Of a stretch of 64,000 nucleotides of DNA, positions 1 through 10,004 are shown in pieces (position 1 is the stretch's first letter; each line of letters starts with the position of its first letter). The position numbers and the translations under genes were made by a program. The DNA is from an uncultured bacterium (GTDB lineage: Bacteria > Myxococcota_A > Polyangia > Polyangiales > Houyiibacteriaceae): positions 1 to 64,000 of the forward strand of contig CALJDU010000008.1 in NCBI GenBank assembly GCA_938024995.1, given 5' to 3'. The notes beneath the pieces were generated by a model that was given only the letters and a program-made list of their open reading frames with translations, was not told the DNA's origin and did not search any database.

Positions 1-2069
1 GAGCTCCCGATGAGATCACGCAGCGCGAGATCGGGCGCGTTGAACAGTCCGTCTGGCTGAACGTTCTGGCGGAAGTTGTTGAGCCGCGGAGTCGACCAGT
101 TCGGTTCTTCCCGAGTCGGCACCGTCGCGTCCTCGTTGATGTTGGTCACGTGGTACGTGTGCTGGTTCCAGATGCGTCGCGTCCGGACCCACTGATCCGT
201 TGGGTGACCGAAAACGTGGATCCCGGTCGTCGCGGGGGTGACGCCATCGTCGCAGAGCCCGCCAAACGCATAGTTGTTCTCCATCAAAATGATCTCGGCG
301 TGGTCATCGTTATCCACGTCGACCACGATCGGGTGCTCGCGCAGCGTTCCGCTGGAGTTGCACTGCTCGTAGAGCACCTCGCCATCCGTCCCGCGGTAAA
401 CCCGGAAGCGACGCTCGTCGTTGTAGAGCACCTCCGCGACGCCATCTCCCTCGAAGTCGAAGATGCTCGACCCGGTCACGCGCGAGGAGCGGTCCTGGGT
501 CACGTCGTACCACTTGCGCGATCCGTCGTGCTCAAAGACGACGTAGGCGTAGCCCCCGGCGAACGCGATCTCGGGGTTCGCGTCTTCGTCGAAGTTCGCG
601 ATGGTCGGCGCGCCGCCCCCGTTGGGTCCGCGCCCCCCCGCCGCGATCTCTCCCGCGAGCTCTGGCGGGTTGATATCGATCGGGCCCCACTCCAGCGTCC
701 CCGTCAACGCGTCGATGGATCGAATCGCGTGATCGCCGCCTGAGATGTTCACGATCTCGGGCGTGCCATCGAGGTCGAGGTCCCCAATCGCGATCTGCCC
801 GGCGGGAAGCGTCAGGTCCTCCCACACCGCGGTGCCGTCCATGTTGTAGGCGCCGTTTCCGCTGACCAGCTCCAGGTCGGGGTCGTCATCGACGTTCGCG
901 AGCGTGTTGAACGGGCGACCGCTCCCGCGCGCGTCACGAATGCGGCGGACGACGGTTCCGTCGGCGTGCGCGATGACCCAGCCGACCACGATCTCAGGCG
1001 TGCCGTCTCCGTCCATGTCCGCGACGGCCGGAGCATCGTAGATGCAGGGGACGTCGTTGGGCGCGGTGTCGAACCGGCGGATGAGCTCGCCCTGCGCCGA
1101 GATGAGCATCATGTAGGCGAGCGGGCGGGTGGTCCGGTTGCTCTCCGCGCACACAACGAGTTCTGGCCCAGGAGAGCTCGCGTCGAGCTCCGCGATCGCG
1201 ACCTCTCCGCCCGGCGCGGTTCGGTATCCGGGGTCGGCGAGCGGCCAGATCCGCGAGCCGTCATCTCCTGAAACCGCGCGCAGAATGCCGTCGCCCCAGT
1301 AGTTGCTGCCGGTGAAGGTGTGAAAGACAACGTCCGGAGTGTCGTCCTCGTTGACCAATCCGTCGCCGTTGTCGTCCGTGAGGTTCGCGACGACGGGCGC
1401 CATCATGACCTGGTTGTGCGCCGGCATGACGTCGGTGTCGCCAGACCAGTGCCACTCCTCAGCGATCTCGAAGTCTTCAAAGTCAGGTCGGTACTCGCAC
1501 TCCTCGCCGCCCTCGAAACGCGGCAAGCATCGCATCGCGGTGCTCTCGCAGTACTCGCCTTCGGGGCAGTCGAAGTTCGACTCGCACGCCGCGCCTGGGG
1601 TCGTGCACTCGCCGAGGTAACAGAGGTCGCCTGATGAACAACAGATCATCGCGTCGGGGCTGCCGCAGGAGGTCTCGTCCTCTTCACAATTCACGACGCA
1701 GCGATCGGCCTCGCAGCTCATCCCATCACCGCAGCACACTCCGCCACAGAGGTCCGCGGGTGCGCAACACAGCTCACCTCCGCCGCAGGTCTGACCCGCG
1801 GGGCAGCACACATCTCCGGCGCACATGCGCGAGGGCGGGCACATCACCGCGGTGTCGGGCTCGGTGTCCTCCCCGCCGCCGGTGTCCATGCCGCCGTCAA
1901 CTCCGTCCCCGCGCGCGCAGAGCGAATCCCGGCAAACCAATCCGGCGAGACAGTCCGAGGCGTTGTCGCACGCGGAGCCGATGGTGCCCGACATCGCGTC
2001 GTCATCCCCGCACGAGCACGCCGCGATCGAGAGGAGAACGAAGCAGAGGAAAGAACGAAGCAAGCGCAT
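1..2069 (-). CDS. Cys-rich FG-GAP/VCBS-repeat surface lipoprotein (3' end outside window)
   Basis: The frame is open from an ATG at 2069 to the left edge (689 codons), so the C-terminus is missing. The N-terminus is a lipoprotein signal ending in a lipobox (LSIAAC). Residues 30-170 form a Cys-rich region with many CC and CxxxxxC pairs and a Gly/Asp linker, like the disulfide-rich modules of secreted myxobacterial proteins. The rest repeats Asp/Gly/Asn segments such as DDNGDGLVNEDD, DMDGDGTPEIV and DLDLDGTPEIV, the FG-GAP/VCBS calcium-binding beta-propeller signature. The last visible residues (APDLALRDL) resemble the start of a CARDB-type Ig-like domain. A cell-surface or adhesion role is inferred; no enzyme motif is seen. 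Confidence 0.85.
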   Translation of the reverse strand, partial: MRLLRSFLCFVLLSIAACSCGDDDAMSGTIGSACDNASDCLAGLVCRDSLCARGDGVDGGMDTGGGEDTEPDTAVMCPPSRMCAGDVCCPAGQTCGGGELCCAPADLCGGVCCGDGMSCEADRCVVNCEEDETSCGSPDAMICCSSGDLCYLGECTTPGAACESNFDCPEGEYCESTAMRCLPRFEGGEECEYRPDFEDFEIAEEWHWSGDTDVMPAHNQVMMAPVVANLTDDNGDGLVNEDDTPDVVFHTFTGSNYWGDGILRAVSGDDGSRIWPLADPGYRTAPGGEVAIAELDASSPGPELVVCAESNRTTRPLAYMMLISAQGELIRRFDTAPNDVPCIYDAPAVADMDGDGTPEIVVGWVIAHADGTVVRRIRDARGSGRPFNTLANVDDDPDLELVSGNGAYNMDGTAVWEDLTLPAGQIAIGDLDLDGTPEIVNISGGDHAIRSIDALTGTLEWGPIDINPPELAGEIAAGGRGPNGGGAPTIANFDEDANPEIAFAGGYAYVVFEHDGSRKWYDVTQDRSSRVTGSSIFDFEGDGVAEVLYNDERRFRVYRGTDGEVLYEQCNSSGTLREHPIVVDVDNDDHAEIILMENNYAFGGLCDDGVTPATTGIHVFGHPTDQWVRTRRIWNQHTYHVTNINEDATVPTREEPNWSTPRLNNFRQNVQPDGLFNAPDLALRDLIGS

Positions 2070-2111
2070 ACCCCGATTGTATCAGGTGGGCACGTTCTTC
2101 TCAGCTCGACG

Positions 2112-2321
2112 CTAACCGCGGTCGTCGCCCGGCGTCAGCACCATCAACGTGAGACCTACCGCTACCAAGCCGCCACGCACGAACCAGGCTTGTTGGTAGC
2201 CCCACTTCGTCATCCACGAGACCGCCTTATTCGGCCGAATCGCCTCCATGCCATGCAGCAGCCCGACCGCTCCGAGGATCACCAGGGCCAGCCCGATCAC
2301 GCGCGCGATGTTCTTCTCCAT
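2112..2321 (-). CDS. Small two-helix membrane protein
   Basis: A 69-residue protein with an N-terminal hydrophobic helix (residues 6-24, rich in Val, Leu and Gly) and a second one (about 46-62), separated by a charged loop with Trp and Lys. It starts 9 bases after the stop of the LD-carboxypeptidase gene on the same strand, so it is probably the last gene of that transcription unit. I do not recognise a family. Membrane location is inferred from hydrophobicity alone. Confidence 0.6.
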   Translation of the reverse strand: MEKNIARVIGLALVILGAVGLLHGMEAIRPNKAVSWMTKWGYQQAWFVRGGLVAVGLTLMVLTPGDDRG

Positions 2322-2330
2322 GCTCGGAGG

Positions 2331-3212
2331 CTACTTGATCCGGAGCTCGTCGTTCACGATCTCCGCGCGGACCCCTAGCGGCAGGCAGCGATTGGCGTCG
2401 GTGTGGCCCATCTGGAGACCGCGAAAAATCGGGCACCGGAAGTGGTCACGCATGACGTCCACCAGCGTCGCTCCATACGCGCTCTTGTCTGCTCCACAGA
2501 ACGTCCCGAGCACAACGGCGCGGACCCCCTCGAGGCTCCCGGATACGCGCAGCTGAGTGAGCGCGCGATCGATTCGGTAGGGAGCTTCGCCGACATCCTC
2601 GAGAACCAGCAACGCCTCGTCCGCTCGTAGCGCGTTCGGAGTTCCGGAGAGCGCCGCGAGGACCGCGAGGTTGCCGCCGACCAGCTCGCCGACGAGCTCT
2701 GTTTCGTGAGTGACGTCGTGACCCTCGACGGGGATGAGACGGTGTGAGGAAAACTTCCCGTTCAGCGCGTCCAGAAAATCCGCGCGCGCGTCCTCATGCG
2801 TCCCGAGCCACGCGACCATCGGCGAGTGCACAGAGGGCACTCCCGCTGACCGCCAGAGCGCGTGCAGCGCGGTCACGTCCGAGAACCCAAAGAGCGGCTT
2901 GTTGGCACGTCGTACATCGGACGCGGAGATCGACGAGACGATCCGCGTCGCGCCGTGCCCGCCTCGCGCGGTCAAGATCGCGGCGACGGTCGGATCATCG
3001 AGCGCCTCGCGAAGTTCTCCTCGGCGACGCGCATCGGAGCCCGCGAGAAACGTCTGCCGCGCGAACACGTCCTCTCGGTACGTGACCTCGTACTGGTCAC
3101 GAAGCCAGGCGACGCCCGCCTCAAAACCAGCGCGATCAAACGGTCCCGACGGCGCGATGACCGCGAGGGTCGAGCCCGGCGGGACCGCGCGCCACGGAGC
3201 AGACGAAGTCAG
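2331..3212 (-). CDS. LD-carboxypeptidase (peptidase S66, LdcA-like)
   Basis: S66 enzymes cut the L-Lys/DAP to D-Ala bond of murein tetrapeptides during wall recycling. The protein has the expected order: an N-terminal APSGPFD strand, the nucleophile motif GFSDVTALH (Ser about 111), GGNLAVLAALSGTP, the acidic residue in LEDVGEAPYR and the His in QMGHTDAN. The GTG at 3068 would delete the conserved N-terminus. Upstream in frame there is no ATG, GTG or TTG, only a CTG at 3212-3210 overlapping the TGA of the preceding gene and preceded by a purine-rich AAGGGAAGAAG. I therefore extend to 3212 (293 aa) as a probable CTG start; a frameshift or sequence error is the alternative. It lies directly downstream of a peptidoglycan-binding protein. 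Confidence 0.85.
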   Translation of the reverse strand: MTSSAPWRAVPPGSTLAVIAPSGPFDRAGFEAGVAWLRDQYEVTYREDVFARQTFLAGSDARRRGELREALDDPTVAAILTARGGHGATRIVSSISASDVRRANKPLFGFSDVTALHALWRSAGVPSVHSPMVAWLGTHEDARADFLDALNGKFSSHRLIPVEGHDVTHETELVGELVGGNLAVLAALSGTPNALRADEALLVLEDVGEAPYRIDRALTQLRVSGSLEGVRAVVLGTFCGADKSAYGATLVDVMRDHFRCPIFRGLQMGHTDANRCLPLGVRAEIVNDELRIK

Positions 3213-5380
3213 AACTTCTTCCCTTTGCCGCGGCCCTTCGCGGACTTCGCCGACTTCGCCGACTTCGGCGACTTCGCGGATGCCTTCCGGCCCTTGCCCT
3301 TCGCTCCGCGAATGTGACGACGTTCGGCCTTCGGCTGCGCGCGCGGCGGCTTGCGCTTCCCCGCGCCCCGGGTTTTGGCCGGCGCCTGTGATGTCGCCGT
3401 CGTCCCCGCGCCGGCCTCCCGAGCGATGACCGCGCGGGTCTGCGGACCCACGATCCCGTCCACCTTGATGTCAAACGCGCGCTGGAGATCCATCACGGCC
3501 TTTTTGGTCTTCTTGCCGAAGCTGCCGTCCGCTTTGACGGGGTAACCCAGGTCGCGGAGCTCTCGCTGGAGCTGGAGAACCGCGTCTCCCTTTGAACCAC
3601 GACGCAGCAAGCGCTTGCGACGACGTCCGCGCTGCGCGTCACGGGTCTCTTTGAGATCGGCGCGCGCCGCGCGGAGCTGTGCCTGCGCTTCACGCAATCG
3701 CGAGCGCGCGTCCCGCCGCGCCTCACGCTCCGCGTCGAGATCCGGGTCTTCGTCGTCGTCCTCGAACTCTTCGCGTTCCTCTTTCGCCCGGCGACGCTCC
3801 AAGCGCCGCTCACGGAGGGCCCGACGGCGTTCCACCCGCGCCTCTCGCTCCGCTTCTTTCTCGCGCGCCTTCTCGTCGCGCGGTTCCTCTTCGAGCTTCT
3901 CCAGCTCGCTCAGCTCTTCCTCTTCCAGGCGGCGAAGCTCGGCCGCGCGCTCCTTCTGTTCCTGAAGGCGCCGGTACTTCTGAAGCTTCAGCTGACGCTT
4001 GCGATCGGACTTGGTCGACGTCGAACCACCGCCGCCCGCCGGACCGCGCTTCTCGGCCGCGAGGTCCCCCATCGCGCCGCCCGGAACCTTCGCCGATCGC
4101 TTGGGTCGCTTCTTGGAGCGCTTCCCGCCGATCCCCGGAGCGGGCTTGCCCTTGGGTGTGGTGATCGCGATGTCCTGACCGAAGTCCGCGCCGAACGCGT
4201 CGCGGATCAGATCGGAGCCGGACTTCCCGGCCCCCTTCGCGCGCTTGTCACGGGTGTGCTGCAGGCCTTCGCGGACCTTGTCGGAGCGGCTGCCGTTCAG
4301 GATCTTGGCGGCGATGGCACCGATGCCTCCGGTCGCGGCGATCGCGCCAGCGGTCACCGCGATGCCCGCGAGGATCTTCCCGCCGGTCGACTCGGGAACG
4401 TACTGCTCCACCTCATCGGGGATCAGATCCTCGAGCTGCTGCGCGAACCCGCGCGTGTCGTCTTGGTTCGCGTCCGCGATCGTCGGCTCGTAGTCAGGGA
4501 CCGCGTCCGGCGGAGGCGCTCCGGCCTCGAGCTGGTTGTACGCCTCGTACGCCGCGACCCGCGCGACCGACTGCAGGCCAGTGTGCGCGAAGTAGTCGGT
4601 GGTGGACTCAAGCAGCGCCGCGATGTTGGACGACGAGGCCTCGACCGCGAGCGCGTTCGCGAACGCGCTCTGCACTGCGTCCTGCGTGAGGCTGTGGGAG
4701 GAGACGAACTGGTTGATGAGCGGCGCGGCCGCTTCCAAGAACGAGAACGCGTGCGCGCACTTTTGCTCGACCGACTCGCCCGGGATCGCGTCCGCGATGC
4801 GCTCGAAGACGGGGCTCTCGATGACCGCTTGGTGATCCTCACAAGCGGCGCCGATCGTCTCCATGAACCCATCGCCGAGCGTCAGGACCCCGTCGATCGC
4901 GATCCACGCGGCTAAGCGAACGTCGTCGGCGCTCGCGGCTTCTCCGAGCGCGGCCAGCACGCCGTCCGGCATCGCGAGCGACTCCGGATCCACATCCGCG
5001 AGCGAAGCCATCGCGAGGAGCTCACCAACGAGCTTCATGGCAGCATCGATCGCGGCTTCCTTGGTTGTCGGCGCCTCGACCTTGTCGAGCAGAGAGCCAA
5101 CCGGCACCCCGCTCGCCTCGGCGGACAGCTCTGGGTCTCGATCGTCCAACGCGTGCCAGATCGAGAGCGCGTCCTGCAGGCGTGTCGACGCCGCGAACAC
5201 GGCCTCCGCGCGCTCAGCGATCGCGGGCGCGCTCTGCTCCGTCGCGCCCTCGTTCATCACGAGCTGGAGCAAGCTGGTCGGGTTGCGCCACTGACCTGGA
5301 GTGATGGGTTCGAGGAGACCGAGCGCGGCAGGCGTGACGCGGTCACCGGCGAGAGACTTGAGCATGAGATCAATCGACAT
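3209..5380 (-). CDS. Membrane protein with charged coiled coil and C-terminal peptidoglycan-binding domain
   Basis: The ATG at 5380 is chosen because AAAGGAGT lies just upstream; an earlier in-frame start at 5626 lacks this and overlaps the neighbouring gene. The 723-residue protein has an Ala-rich helical N-terminal half of unknown family (1-330), one Gly/Ala/Ile hydrophobic segment (about 333-360), a Lys/Arg/Glu-rich probable coiled coil (about 470-590), a PG_binding_1 domain (about 590-655: RRGSKGDAVLQLQREL, then GSFGKKTKKAV and VDGIVGPQT), and a very basic tail with AKS repeats. The layout suggests a membrane protein reaching to murein, but topology is uncertain. It is followed by an LD-carboxypeptidase whose start touches its stop codon. 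Confidence 0.8.
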   Translation of the reverse strand: MSIDLMLKSLAGDRVTPAALGLLEPITPGQWRNPTSLLQLVMNEGATEQSAPAIAERAEAVFAASTRLQDALSIWHALDDRDPELSAEASGVPVGSLLDKVEAPTTKEAAIDAAMKLVGELLAMASLADVDPESLAMPDGVLAALGEAASADDVRLAAWIAIDGVLTLGDGFMETIGAACEDHQAVIESPVFERIADAIPGESVEQKCAHAFSFLEAAAPLINQFVSSHSLTQDAVQSAFANALAVEASSSNIAALLESTTDYFAHTGLQSVARVAAYEAYNQLEAGAPPPDAVPDYEPTIADANQDDTRGFAQQLEDLIPDEVEQYVPESTGGKILAGIAVTAGAIAATGGIGAIAAKILNGSRSDKVREGLQHTRDKRAKGAGKSGSDLIRDAFGADFGQDIAITTPKGKPAPGIGGKRSKKRPKRSAKVPGGAMGDLAAEKRGPAGGGGSTSTKSDRKRQLKLQKYRRLQEQKERAAELRRLEEEELSELEKLEEEPRDEKAREKEAEREARVERRRALRERRLERRRAKEEREEFEDDDEDPDLDAEREARRDARSRLREAQAQLRAARADLKETRDAQRGRRRKRLLRRGSKGDAVLQLQRELRDLGYPVKADGSFGKKTKKAVMDLQRAFDIKVDGIVGPQTRAVIAREAGAGTTATSQAPAKTRGAGKRKPPRAQPKAERRHIRGAKGKGRKASAKSPKSAKSAKSAKGRGKGKKF
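3228..3300. repeat. Short tandem repeat encoding Ala-Lys-Ser units
   Basis: About six copies of a 9-base unit close to gccgacttc (plus strand) lie at the extreme 3' end of the peptidoglycan-binding protein gene. They encode the basic SPKSAKSAKSAK-type tail. Length variation in such a tract would change only the tail. Confidence 0.7.
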
Positions 5381-5492
5381 CGAAGACTCCTTTGGAGGCG
5401 CAAAGGATACCCAAAGCGGCTCGCTCACTTGGGGTCTTTTTTGGAAGCCGACTCTCCTGGTGGCCCTATCGCTTTGTGGGGTAACGAGCGCT

Positions 5493-6772
5493 TCAACCGC
5501 GCTCGATCGGGATCCCGTGAAGCTTCGCGTACGCGACCGCTTCGGCGTCCTCGGAAAAACCGCGGACCTTCGCGACGCCATACGGCGCGTCCTCGTCGCC
5601 GGTCTCGAAGAGCAGCGTGTGCGCACGTTCCGGACCGAGCGTCACCCGCTGCGTTACGGGCCGCGGGGGGCCGCCACCGAGCACGAAGAGCTGTGAGCTG
5701 ATGGCGTGAGGGGCTCGCGCCGCGGCCTCGCGTGCACGCGCGATCAAACCGCTCGCGGCCTCCGCGCCGCTCGCCAGCAAAATGTCGCGATGCGGAACGC
5801 TCACAACGAAGGGGCTCCCGAGCTCGGCCGACAAGAGGTCGTAAACGCCCGGCAAGAGCAGCCGCGCGGAATCGAGCGAGTCACGGGACGCCGCGATCAC
5901 GATCGGACCATCCGGCGTCTCTTCGCGCGAAAACGACGCCTTCGCGGAGCGCTTCGCGAGGTTCTGGAGCGCGACCAGGCGGAGCTGCTCCCAACGCCCG
6001 CCCTCCTCTTCGGTCACGTAACGCGACCGACCTTCGTACGCGATGACGTACGCCACGCGAACGCCGTGCCCGAGCGGCCGGGTGTAGAGCTGGCCGCTGA
6101 GCTCCTTCAAGAATGTCTCCGACACCAAACGCGGCAAGACGCGCTCCCGGACCTCGCCAAAAGACAACGCCTCACGTGTCGCTCCGGGCAGGAGCGAGAG
6201 CATTCGCGCGACCGCTCGCTCCAGCGCGGCGTCGTCGCCCTCTCCCGCTGAGGCCGCGCGGGCGAGATCGACCTCCGCGGGCTCACCGGTGACGCGTAGC
6301 GAGACGCGATGTTCGAAGATGCTGACGACCTCGACGTCGGGCCGCGCTTGAAGGACCCGAGCGAACGCCGCCACGACCCGCGCGAACCCACCGCGACCGC
6401 TCGCCTCTCGCTCTGCCCGCGCGACGGCGCCTTTCAACGCGTCCCGCGGTTCGTCGGCCTCCAGCGCGGCGTCGATCGCGCCGAAGGGATCGAACGTGCC
6501 GTGAGAGCCAAGGCGAACGCGATGCTGACCCTCCGACGTCACGTGATGCCCACCGAGGGCGTCGATGAGCGCGAGCCCAAGAAACGCCCCGCCTCCTTCA
6601 ACGAACGCGTCGTCATCCGACTGTGGACTGTCGAGGTAGTCGTCGAGCCAGAGCGCCAGCGCCGTCATCGCCGCCGTGCCTCGGGGAGGCGGAGCCGCGC
6701 CGCGCTGACTGGCGAAACGCGCGCCTTCCACGAGGAGCGGGCCCGCGCGCTCACCGAGCGCGTCCATCCAGT

Positions 6773-6776
<4 letters not shown>
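5493..6776 (-). CDS. DUF1444 (YtpQ-like) family protein
   Basis: A 427-residue soluble protein. The C-terminal two thirds resembles the DUF1444/YtpQ family in order: LPRLVSE, the strand with VAYVIAYEGRSRYVTEEE, WEQLRLVALQNL, a DSARLLLPG segment, VVSVPHRDILL and a C-terminal SSQLFVLGGG. The N-terminal part (1-130) is unrecognised. The ATG overlaps the acyl-CoA dehydrogenase stop codon by 4 bases (ATGA), so the two are translationally coupled. DUF1444 has no settled biochemical role that I know of, so no function is assigned. Confidence 0.75.
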
Positions 6777-7951
<1,175 letters not shown>

Positions 7952-7960
7952 GACGCTCGC

Positions 7961-8812
7961 TTACTTGAACTTCGGCGCCCGCTTGGCCTTCCACGCCTCA
8001 TGGGCCTCGAGGAAGTCGGGGTGCTGCATGCAGATCGCTTGCGCCTGCGCTTCGGCTTCGATCCCGGTCGCGAAGTCCACGTGACCTTCGTACTCGATCA
8101 TCCGCTTGGTCATCGCGTGCGCAAACGCGGGACCGGCCGCGAGGTGACGAGCGAACTCAAACGCGGCTTGGCGCACCGCGACCGCCTGCGCGTTCTGCGC
8201 GCCGCGGTCGCGCGGATCGTCGCTCACCCCTGGCACGTCGACGACGCGCGTGACCAAGCCGATCTGCTCGGCGCGGTCCGCGAGGACCCAGTCGCCGGTC
8301 AAGAGGATCTCGGTGGCGCGTCCAACGCCGACCAGACGCGGAAGAAGATACGCCGCGCCCATGTCTGCGCCGCACAGGCCGACCTGTGGGAAGATGAAAC
8401 CGATCTTTGTGTTCGGAGCCGCGAGACGAATGTCGCAAGCGGTCGCGATGACCGCGCCGGCGCCGCAGACAACACGGTGAAGCGCGCAGATCACCGGTGG
8501 GCGCGTGGTCTTGATGGCCTGCACAAGCGCGCCGGTCATGCGAGTGAACTCGAGCAGCCCTTGCATATCGCGCGAGAAGAGCTCCGAGATGATGTCGTGC
8601 TGATCGCCGCCGGAACAGAAGCCGCGCGGCCCCTCTCCTTGGAGCACCACCGCGCGGACCTCGGCGTGACCCTCTTTCATCGCGCGGAAGGTGTCTCGAA
8701 GCTCCGCGTAGATCTCAAACGTGAGGGAGTTGATCGATTCTGGTCGCGAGAGCGTGATGACCGCGACGCCTTCGCGGACCTCGGTCCGAAACGAACGGGT
8801 GTTGAGCGTCAC
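7961..8812 (-). CDS. Crotonase-fold (enoyl-CoA hydratase family) protein
   Basis: A 283-residue crotonase superfamily protein with the oxyanion-hole region GPRGFCSGGDQHDI and the second conserved block CGAGAVIATACD. Against classical enoyl-CoA hydratases the first catalytic Glu position is Val, and the second region reads FPQVGLCGADMGAA, with Gln where Glu is usual and an Asp in ADMG that could align with the acid of dienoyl-CoA isomerases. It may therefore not be a simple hydratase: isomerase, hydrolase or ring-cleaving chemistry is possible. Its start overlaps the RidA stop by 4 bases and an acyl-CoA dehydrogenase follows. Confidence 0.88.
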   Translation of the reverse strand: MTLNTRSFRTEVREGVAVITLSRPESINSLTFEIYAELRDTFRAMKEGHAEVRAVVLQGEGPRGFCSGGDQHDIISELFSRDMQGLLEFTRMTGALVQAIKTTRPPVICALHRVVCGAGAVIATACDIRLAAPNTKIGFIFPQVGLCGADMGAAYLLPRLVGVGRATEILLTGDWVLADRAEQIGLVTRVVDVPGVSDDPRDRGAQNAQAVAVRQAAFEFARHLAAGPAFAHAMTKRMIEYEGHVDFATGIEAEAQAQAICMQHPDFLEAHEAWKAKRAPKFK

Positions 8813-9204
8813 GAGATCACCGCCGTCGCTTCGATCTCGACCTTCGCGCGATCATGAAGAAGCGCGGCGACCTCGACGAGCGCCATGGCCATGTACGTTT
8901 TCCCGAAGACGCTCCGGTACGCTTCCCCGATGCTTCGGGTCTCGCGGAGGTACTCGTGTTTGTCCGTGACGTAGATCGTGAGCCGACCGATGTTCTCAGG
9001 CCCTCCGCCCGCTTCTTTCACCACGTCCAGAACATTCGTGAGCGCCTGACGAAACTGCTCGGTGAGCGAGTCGCTCGTGATGTTCATCTCGACGTCCCAG
9101 CCGATTTGTCCGGCCACGAAGAGCAGTCGTCCAGGCTCCATGAGGACGCCGTTTTGGTAGCCACGTGGGGCGGCGAGCGATTCAGGATTGATGTTCTTCG
9201 GCAT
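8809..9204 (-). CDS. RidA (YjgF/YER057c/UK114) family protein
   Basis: A 131-residue RidA-family protein of normal length. It carries MEPGRLLFVAGQIGWD near the N-terminus, TNVLDVVKEAGG in the middle and RSVFGKTYMAMALVEVAAL with a C-terminal KVEIEATAV strand. Family members are trimeric and hydrolyse reactive imines/enamines; some variants act in aromatic catabolic operons. As first gene of the operon with a crotonase and an acyl-CoA dehydrogenase it may process an enamine intermediate there; this is inference. The promoter should lie in the 97 bases before the divergent gene at 9302. Confidence 0.9.
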   Translation of the reverse strand: MPKNINPESLAAPRGYQNGVLMEPGRLLFVAGQIGWDVEMNITSDSLTEQFRQALTNVLDVVKEAGGGPENIGRLTIYVTDKHEYLRETRSIGEAYRSVFGKTYMAMALVEVAALLHDRAKVEIEATAVIS

Positions 9205-9301
9205 CGATTTGCACGGTACCAGCCTCGTTCACCGCACCGAAGGGCATCCGACCGGCGTCCACAGTTGGTCGCGACCGCCCGGTCGTGATAAGCGCATCGG
9301 C

Positions 9302-9937
9302 ATGGCCAAAGCGAAGGGCAAGAAGAAGGCTAAGAACGCGAAGAAGCGGAAGGTCAAGATCGCCGCGGCGGAGCGACTCACCGCCGACCCGTCTCGGGAA
9401 CCGGAAACGGAGACCCCCGACGAAGCCGAGGCAACGTCTTCATCCGCGGACGCGGACGCCACAACGACCGTTGCAAACAGTGACGCGCCGCATGCGGATG
9501 ATGAGCTGACCGATGCCGATGAGCATGATCACGCCCATGAGCATGAGCACGACGACGACGACGCTCGAGATGATGCTCACGACGATGATGGTCACAGCGA
9601 CGCAGACGACGACCACGATCACAACGACGCTGACGAAGATCACGAGCACGACGACGAGCACGACGACGTCGATGATGATGACGACGATGCCGTGAGCGCA
9701 CGACAAGACGCGGGTAGCAACAAGAACGCGGCCGCGCTCAGCCCTCGAGAGGCACGTCGCGAAGCCCGACGCGCTCGCCGCGCAGCGGAGGCCGAGGCCG
9801 CTCGCCTCGCCGAAGAAAACGACGCGAGCGTCCCACAAGCGGACGAGAACGTGAGCAAGAACGGCGGGATCGTCTTCGTCGCGATCATCTTTGGCCTGAT
9901 GGCGCTCATGATCGCGGTGCAATTCCTCGAAAAGTAG
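9302..9937 (+). CDS. His/Asp-rich C-terminally membrane-anchored protein
   Basis: I start at the ATG at 9302 (211 aa). The first 20 residues are very basic (AKGKKKAKNAKKRK). Residues about 60-135 are almost entirely Asp, His and Glu with some Ala (for example DEHDHAHEHEHDDDD). Then follows an Arg/Ala helix (about 148-172) and a single hydrophobic C-terminal segment (IVFVAIIFGLMALMIAV) ending QFLEK. This is the layout of a tail-anchored protein whose soluble part can bind divalent metals through the His/Asp tract; metal binding is inferred from composition. No catalytic domain is seen. It lies divergent from the RidA operon and upstream of a DUF697 protein. Confidence 0.75.
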   Translation: MAKAKGKKKAKNAKKRKVKIAAAERLTADPSREPETETPDEAEATSSSADADATTTVANSDAPHADDELTDADEHDHAHEHEHDDDDARDDAHDDDGHSDADDDHDHNDADEDHEHDDEHDDVDDDDDDAVSARQDAGSNKNAAALSPREARREARRARRAAEAEAARLAEENDASVPQADENVSKNGGIVFVAIIFGLMALMIAVQFLEK

Positions 9938-10004
9938 GCCGTCCGGGCCTCTCAATCCCCATCACGCGCTTGCCAGCGTGGCCTGCGCGACCCAAGAATT
10001 GGTC

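Noticed and set aside
3600..4170. Long open frames on the opposite strand and shifted frames across the coiled-coil gene (Arg/Ser-rich products)
   Set aside because: They are shadows of the high-GC charged coding frame. They have no RBS and low-complexity products.
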